The position numbers and the translations under genes are program-made. Below are positions 59,743 through 64,000 of a DNA stretch of 64,000 nucleotides, piece by piece; the first letter of the stretch is position 1; every line of letters begins with the position of its first letter. The DNA is from Myrmaecium sp. VS I D KN 1 (lineage: Eukaryota; Ascomycota; Dothideomycetes; Valsariales; Valsariaceae): positions 2,542,001 to 2,606,000 of the forward strand of contig JADQAV010000002.1 in assembly GCA_019775845.1 (NCBI GenBank), read 5' to 3'. The notes under the pieces are model-generated. The model had not been told where the DNA came from and searched no databases. It worked only from the letters and a program-made list of their open reading frames with translations.

Positions 59743-61143
59743 ATGAAAATAGCCGCTCAACGACTTGGACTCATCTCACCACACCTCTTCTGTTTTCCGC
59801 AGCGTCGTCTCTTCTCCAGCTCTACAGCAGCCATGTCGGCCAGCAAACTCAAAATCGATTCGACCTATCGCATGAACTCCGGGTATGAGATCCCGGTGCT
59901 TGGATATGGGGTATGTTTTTCTTATTCATTCGTTCCCTATAAATGTCAATTAGCCACAGCAGTCGGCAGCATATCTTCTTTGTTCTTCCTATAATTTTGA
60001 TTCCACTCGTGAGAAACGGTTCAAAGCATCTAAAGAACTTGTTGGATAGTACTTCTTGATTTATCTACATCTTTTTCTCCTTTCCTAATCACTTTACTTC
60101 CATCATCTGACAGAGCAACCCTACCAGGTCTACCAAACGTAAGCCGACTCTCCCAGTCTCTTCTCCCACAGTGAAGAAGTCCCTCCCCGCCTACATACTC
60201 ACCTGTTCCCAGCCCCGCCGACATCGCCGAAAACGTCGTCAAGCACGCGATCCAGGTCGGCTACCGCCACGTCGACAGCGCGGTCGCCTACCGCAACGAG
60301 GCGCCCACGGCAGCAGGACTTAAAGCCTCCGGCCTCCCCCGGTCCGCCCTCTTCTTCACCACCAAGGTCCCGCCCAAAGCGCTCTCCTACGACAGCGCGA
60401 AGAAGTGCATCGACGAAACCCTCCGCATCACCGGCCTCGGCTACGTCGACCTGTACCTCCTCCACTCGCCCTACGGCGGCAAGGAGGCCCGGCTGGGCGC
60501 GTGGAAGGCGCTGGTCGAGGGCGTCGAGGCGGGGAAGATCCGTAGCATCGGCGTGAGCAATTATGGCGTGCATCACCTTGAGGAGTTGGAGCAGTGGATC
60601 CGGGAGACGGAGGAGAATGAGGGGAAGGGCAAGGGTGGCGTGTTGGATGTCAACCAGGTCGAGCTCCATCCTTGGCTGGCCCGACCTGACATTGTGAAGT
60701 GGTGCGAGGAGAGAGGTGTGCTGCTGGAGGTAAGCCTGGCTTCCTGGTTGCTTCCAATGATGTGTAGGATGCATGCGAGCCTAATGCGTCTCCGTAGGCA
60801 TACTCTCCCCTCGTCCGCGCGACGCGGAACGACGACCCGCTGCTGCAGCCGCTCGTCAAGAAGCACAACAAGACGCCCGCGCAGATCCTGCTTCGATGGA
60901 GCTTGCAGAAGGTAAGTCCCACACCAATAGACATACTGGCATCTTTTCCTGTTGTGAAATTGTTGCTAATATGGTGGTGGTTCACACCAGGGATTCATCC
61001 CGCTCCCTAAGTCCGTCACCAAATCCCGGATCGAGGAAAACGCGAACGTGTTTGACTTCGAGCTCGACGAGGAGGATATGAAGACCCTGGAGACGGGCAA
61101 GTATGAGTCTTGCGCCTGGGATCCGACGACGAGCCATGATTGA
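59743..61143 (+). CDS. Aldo-keto reductase, with 11-nt microexon
   Basis: NADPH-dependent reductase of aldehydes or ketones (AKR superfamily, single-domain TIM barrel). Exons are 59743-59910, 60128-60138, 60213-60729, 60798-60911 and 60991-61143; the 11-base second exon codes V-Y-Q-T(part) and restores the LGYG-VYQT-PAD join found throughout the family. Total 320 aa. The catalytic tetrad is present: Asp and Tyr in HVDSAVAYRNE, Lys in FFTTKVPP, His in LLHSPYGG. The cofactor-binding end has FIPLPKSVTKSRIEEN. The N-terminal 30 residues (AAQRLGLI...QRRLFSSST) look like a mitochondrial presequence; a second in-frame ATG at 59833 would give a cytosolic form. The substrate cannot be predicted. The final intron precedes GFIPLPKS. 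Confidence 0.9.
60128..60138 (+). other. 11-nt microexon of the aldo-keto reductase gene
   Basis: GTCTACCAAAC flanked by CCAG before and GTAAGC after. Only by including it do exons 1 and 3 join in frame with the conserved VYQTP segment. Confidence 0.8.
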
Positions 61144-61792
61144 TGTGATCCCGGGGGGTAGGGGGAAGACGGTAGGGTGGATTAGAGCTATATGGCCTTT
61201 TCAAGTATTCGTGAGATTGGTGTAGAAAGGGAAAGACTAAGCATATCGCATTAGCGACGCAGCGGCAGCAGAGAAAATGTTGGAATAAAATTAACATTGC
61301 AACTATTATAGTTACACAGTAACATCTCAACAAAAAGTTTCTGTCGCTTTCTTCTTCGAACGGACCTCCTTTCTGAAAGCATATGAACGGGAACGTCAAG
61401 GCTCCCGTCGCTCTCGGTACCTAGATATTCGTCAGCGATCGACCGACACGCCATGTCGCAGGTTTCGAGGGCCCGTGCGAAGCGAGATGGGATGTTAGAG
61501 ATCACACATGCACTGCCACGTTTTATCGTGTCTGCTTTATTCTTTTATTTCCGATCCGGTTGAATTGTTGAAGATGTGGCGTGGTTGGGTGGAAGGAGAG
61601 AAGGAGGGAAAGTTGGTCGCGGGATGATGTGAAACGTAAGGTACTCTCGTACACTACATTCGTGATGGATGTGAGGCTATAGATTGTGGGAGTAAGCTGC
61701 ACAGAATTTGCTAACTACCGTATTCATAAATGATGTATCCAAGTCACGATCGGAGGCGTTGCAGTATGAGTATCATATACATACAGTACTAT
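61144..61792. other. Intergenic: AKR 3' end to inverted-repeat element
   Basis: No gene seen. AT-rich around 61270-61330. Confidence 0.4.
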
Positions 61793-61814
61793 ATAGCGCC
61801 CTTACCTCAGCGAG

Positions 61815-61862
61815 CTCAGACCAACTTGGCGTATCAATACAGCTATCGCAAGTTGGTCTGAG
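61815..61862. repeat. Perfect 14-bp inverted repeat (hairpin) in left arm of the element
   Basis: CTCAGACCAACTTG at 61815-61828 and CAAGTTGGTCTGAG at 61849-61862, separated by 20 bases. Confidence 0.85.
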
Positions 61863-62218
61863 ATCTTTTGGCGCCTTATTACGGGACGCACTCCTTTTAA
61901 AAAGCCGATTTTAATCACTTTAGAAAATTATAAAAAATTAACGATGTAATATAAAGCTCTAGAAATTTAATACCCTTTAGATATAAATATACTTTATCTA
62001 ACGGTATAAATAGATTCTTATATACGGCGTTAATTACAAGGCGGCTATTCTTTAAAAGCGATTTTGAATTTATATAGCGGTACGGACTTCCCCCTCCCTA
62101 ACCCCCCTCCTTACCACCACCACCATTAATACTACGACACTGGTGAGGGCCTCTACTCACAGGGGCTACCAGAAGGCCTGCGTGGCTTCCACCTGATGCC
62201 ATTTTTAATGGTTGAAAA

Positions 62219-62735
62219 TGGCCCTCAGGGGCTCTCAGGGGGCCCTCAGGGAGGCCCTCAGGGAGGCCCTCAGGGAGGCCTCAGAGGCACTTAAGGGCCT
62301 GCAAACGAGCCTGCGAGGAAGCCTGCGAAAGGGCCTGCGAGGGGGCCTGAGGGCTCTTCAAGGGCCTGCGAACGAGCCTGCAAAAGGGCCTGCGTGGAAG
62401 CCTGAGGGCGCTCTAAGGGCCTACGAGCGAGCCTGCGAAAGGGCCTACGAGCAAGCCTTAAGAGGCTGCGGCAGGCTTATGAGCGTTCTATATAGGCCTC
62501 AGGGGCTGCGGTAGGCTTCTATCTGATATCCTTCCTGGTGGTTATAAACGGCTCTGCGAGGGGCCTGCGTAAGAGCCTGCGTGAGGGCCTGCGTGAGGGC
62601 CTGCGTGAGGGCCTGCGTGAGGGCCTGCGTGAGGGCCGGTCTGCGAGGCGGCTTACTAAGCGGCTGCGACCGGGCTTGCGAGGAAGCCCGCGAGAAAGCC
62701 TGCGAAAGAACCTGTGAAAAAGCCTCTTAAACACG
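62219..62735. repeat. GC-rich minisatellite (GCCTGCGTGAGG and variants)
   Basis: Two blocks of degenerate tandem repeats. Block one (about 62219-62510) has units such as GGCCCTCAGGGA and GGGCCTGCGAAC. Block two includes six near-perfect 12-bp copies of GCCTGCGTGAGG at 62563-62634. Each block is introduced by related sequence (ATGCCATTTTTAATGGTTG and ATATCCTTCCTGGTGGTTA), so the whole unit appears to have been duplicated. Open frames across it are repeat translation, not genes. Confidence 0.8.
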
Positions 62736-63028
62736 CGTATTAATTAGTAGAAATCTGATCAAATATAGTATAGAGTAAGCGCTTTAAATCTATATAAAAA
62801 GTAGTAAAAAATACGCCGTGGTTACTACGCTGAATTTCTTGAAAAACCACGCCTTCTTTACTATAGAAAGGCGTCCTCGCCGCTATACAAAATAGCGCCA
62901 AAGTCTCTCAGACCCCGATTGGCATCGGGGTGCCTTACGCAGTAACGACAACCCTGATTGGCTAGCCAGGGCGCAGCCCTGATTGGCAACAATCGTTCGT
63001 CTGAGTTTAACTGAGGTAAATAGCGCCC

Positions 63029-64000
63029 AGCACCGGGTTTGCGGATATACACAACGTCCTGATTATCAATCTATCGGTTGGATCTTCAAGGAGGGGGGCA
63101 AGGGAGGTTGGTCGTCCGGGGTTCAGGGAAAAAGGGGACCAAAGAACTGAAGAAATCAAAAGAAGCAAGCAAAGTCCGATAAGGCAACGACATGGCGCGG
63201 CGCAGCCAATCGTACGAGAGGATCGTGTACTCCGTAGATGCCAGCCTTACCGTATCCTGAGGCAGTAGGTGGAAGCTTGAACGGATTACCAAGCAAAACC
63301 CGAAAATGGAGGTATCCATTTTTTGCGCAATTGGACCGACGGGAATTTTTTCGTGCATGTTTGTCCGACGACGCCGGCGTTAGAGACCCTCTCTCCATTG
63401 TAAACTCCGTGGGGGCGGGTACGGGGTGGGGTTGCTGGTGGAACGGACTGGGTCGAGGAGCACTGGACGGTCACTGGGCGGACTCATGCAAACTCACCTT
63501 GGGCCGGAATGCGTTATCATCACCCATCTGAGTTTGGCACGTGTCGATGGGACGTGATATCTTAGATACTCAGGTACCAAGTATACAGGCTGGTAGTAGT
63601 ATGATGAATGGTGAGTGGTGGTGAGTCGGGATGAGTAATACCTGATCGGGAGAATGGCGAGTACCGAGTACGGAGTCGGGACGTGGAGGAGGACGACGGC
63701 GGACTGGTCAGGTACGCTTGTTCGCGATAGCCCGTCCGAGTCAGCGCGGTGTCCCCGTCCGTCCCACTATCCCGCGCGTTCGGGTTGGTCTCCGACGGGG
63801 CACCTCCACCGCTCAACAGCCCCCCAGAAACCTTCCATCCCTTCTATTTCTTCCATTTTGCCATTGCTATTGCCGTAATAGCCTTAAAACCTCCCCCCAC
63901 CCAACGCCGACGGACTTTTCGGCATTAGAAAAAGTTCCGCGAGCTCTTGGCACGGGATCCTTCTGCTTCTGTCGAGTCCCTTATTATCATCTCCTTCTGC
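63029..64000. other. Right-edge stretch without a recognised gene
   Basis: No family signature in any frame. It may be the upstream region of a gene beyond the window. Confidence 0.35.

Larger units (their letters stand above)
61793..63028. mobile_element. Non-autonomous DNA transposon-like element with terminal inverted repeats
   Basis: The 1218-bp interval 61802-63019 begins TTACCTCAG and ends CTGAGGTAA, a perfect 9-bp inverted match that continues imperfectly (CTCAGACCAAC against CTCAGACGAAC). It is flanked by a direct repeat ATAGCGCCC at 61793-61801 and 63020-63028, a candidate 9-bp target duplication. Inside, a second inverted pair is shared by both arms: GGTCTGAGATCTTTTGGCGC near 61855-61874 and its mirror near 62893-62914. 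Nine bases is the duplication size of Mutator-like elements, but similar short GCGCC sequence also occurs inside the arms, so the duplication could be fortuitous. No transposase frame is present. The interior holds an AT-rich RIP-like block (about 61905-62085) and GC-rich tandem repeats (62219-62735). Confidence 0.55.

Noticed and set aside
62212-62514. 100-residue frame with EALREALREAL-type repeats
   Set aside because: It is the translation of the minisatellite, open because the unit length is a multiple of three.
1-64000. tRNA or rRNA genes
   Set aside because: I looked for T-loop/B-box-like GGTTCGAATCC sequences on both strands and found none with a matching acceptor stem; a covariance search would be needed to be certain.
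1-64000. CRISPR-like arrays or prokaryotic operons
   Set aside because: Spliceosomal introns in most genes and fungal families show a eukaryotic nuclear sequence; the tandem repeats seen have no spacers.

Overview
The window is from a filamentous ascomycete (Pezizomycotina). The evidence is short GT-AG introns of about 50-180 bases in most genes, GC-rich coding sequence, typical fungal families (Zn2Cys6 activator, allantoate-type MFS permease, NCS1 permease, GH92 mannosidase, amadoriase-type oxidase), and one retrotransposon turned into AT-rich sequence in the way repeat-induced point mutation (RIP) does. I cannot name the genus.

Layout. 1-11 kb: a small nitrogen-catabolism-like group: 5-oxoprolinase (minus, running off the left edge), an allantoate-permease-family MFS transporter, a peroxisome-tagged FAD amine/Amadori oxidase and a Zn2Cys6 regulator (all plus). 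12.3-13.8 kb: a BED-finger plus TenA/heme-oxygenase-fold protein (minus). 14.5-19.25 kb: a decayed Ty1/copia element with both LTRs and its 5-bp target duplication still readable. 19.25-23.9 kb: gene-free. 23.9-25.3 kb: a Myb/SANT-like protein. 28.4-31.5 kb: a 996-aa protein with two cyclic-nucleotide-binding domains, an F-box and leucine-rich repeats (minus; a 2-base N gap lies in its intron). 31.5-35.1 kb: long gene-free divergent upstream region. 35.1-35.65 kb: a small MJ1316/DUF504 protein. 37.1-39.3 kb: an Arg/His-rich disordered protein with a glycine-zipper segment. 40.3-41.4 kb: mitochondrial complex I assembly factor NDUFAF3. 41.9-45.2 kb: a membrane family 2 glycosyltransferase. 46.6-47.5 kb: nicotinamidase. 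48.1-49.25 kb: an ERD2/KDEL-receptor-like protein. 51.4-53.8 kb: a 796-aa protein carrying an isolated Pif1-helicase 2B-like domain. 54.7-56.3 kb: NCS1 purine-cytosine permease. 56.65-59.2 kb: secreted GH92 alpha-mannosidase. 59.7-61.1 kb: aldo-keto reductase with an 11-nt microexon. 61.8-63.0 kb: a 1.2-kb inverted-repeat element with a candidate 9-bp target duplication and a 12-bp minisatellite inside.

Functionally the left end is the only obvious co-acting group (import, peroxisomal oxidation, ATP-dependent lactam opening, pathway activator). The rest is ordinary housekeeping and regulatory content. The most interesting items are the cyclic-nucleotide/F-box protein, the isolated Pif1-2B-domain protein and the terminal-inverted-repeat element at the right. 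Exon borders come from reading splice sites and checking that frames join; they have not been tested against transcripts.
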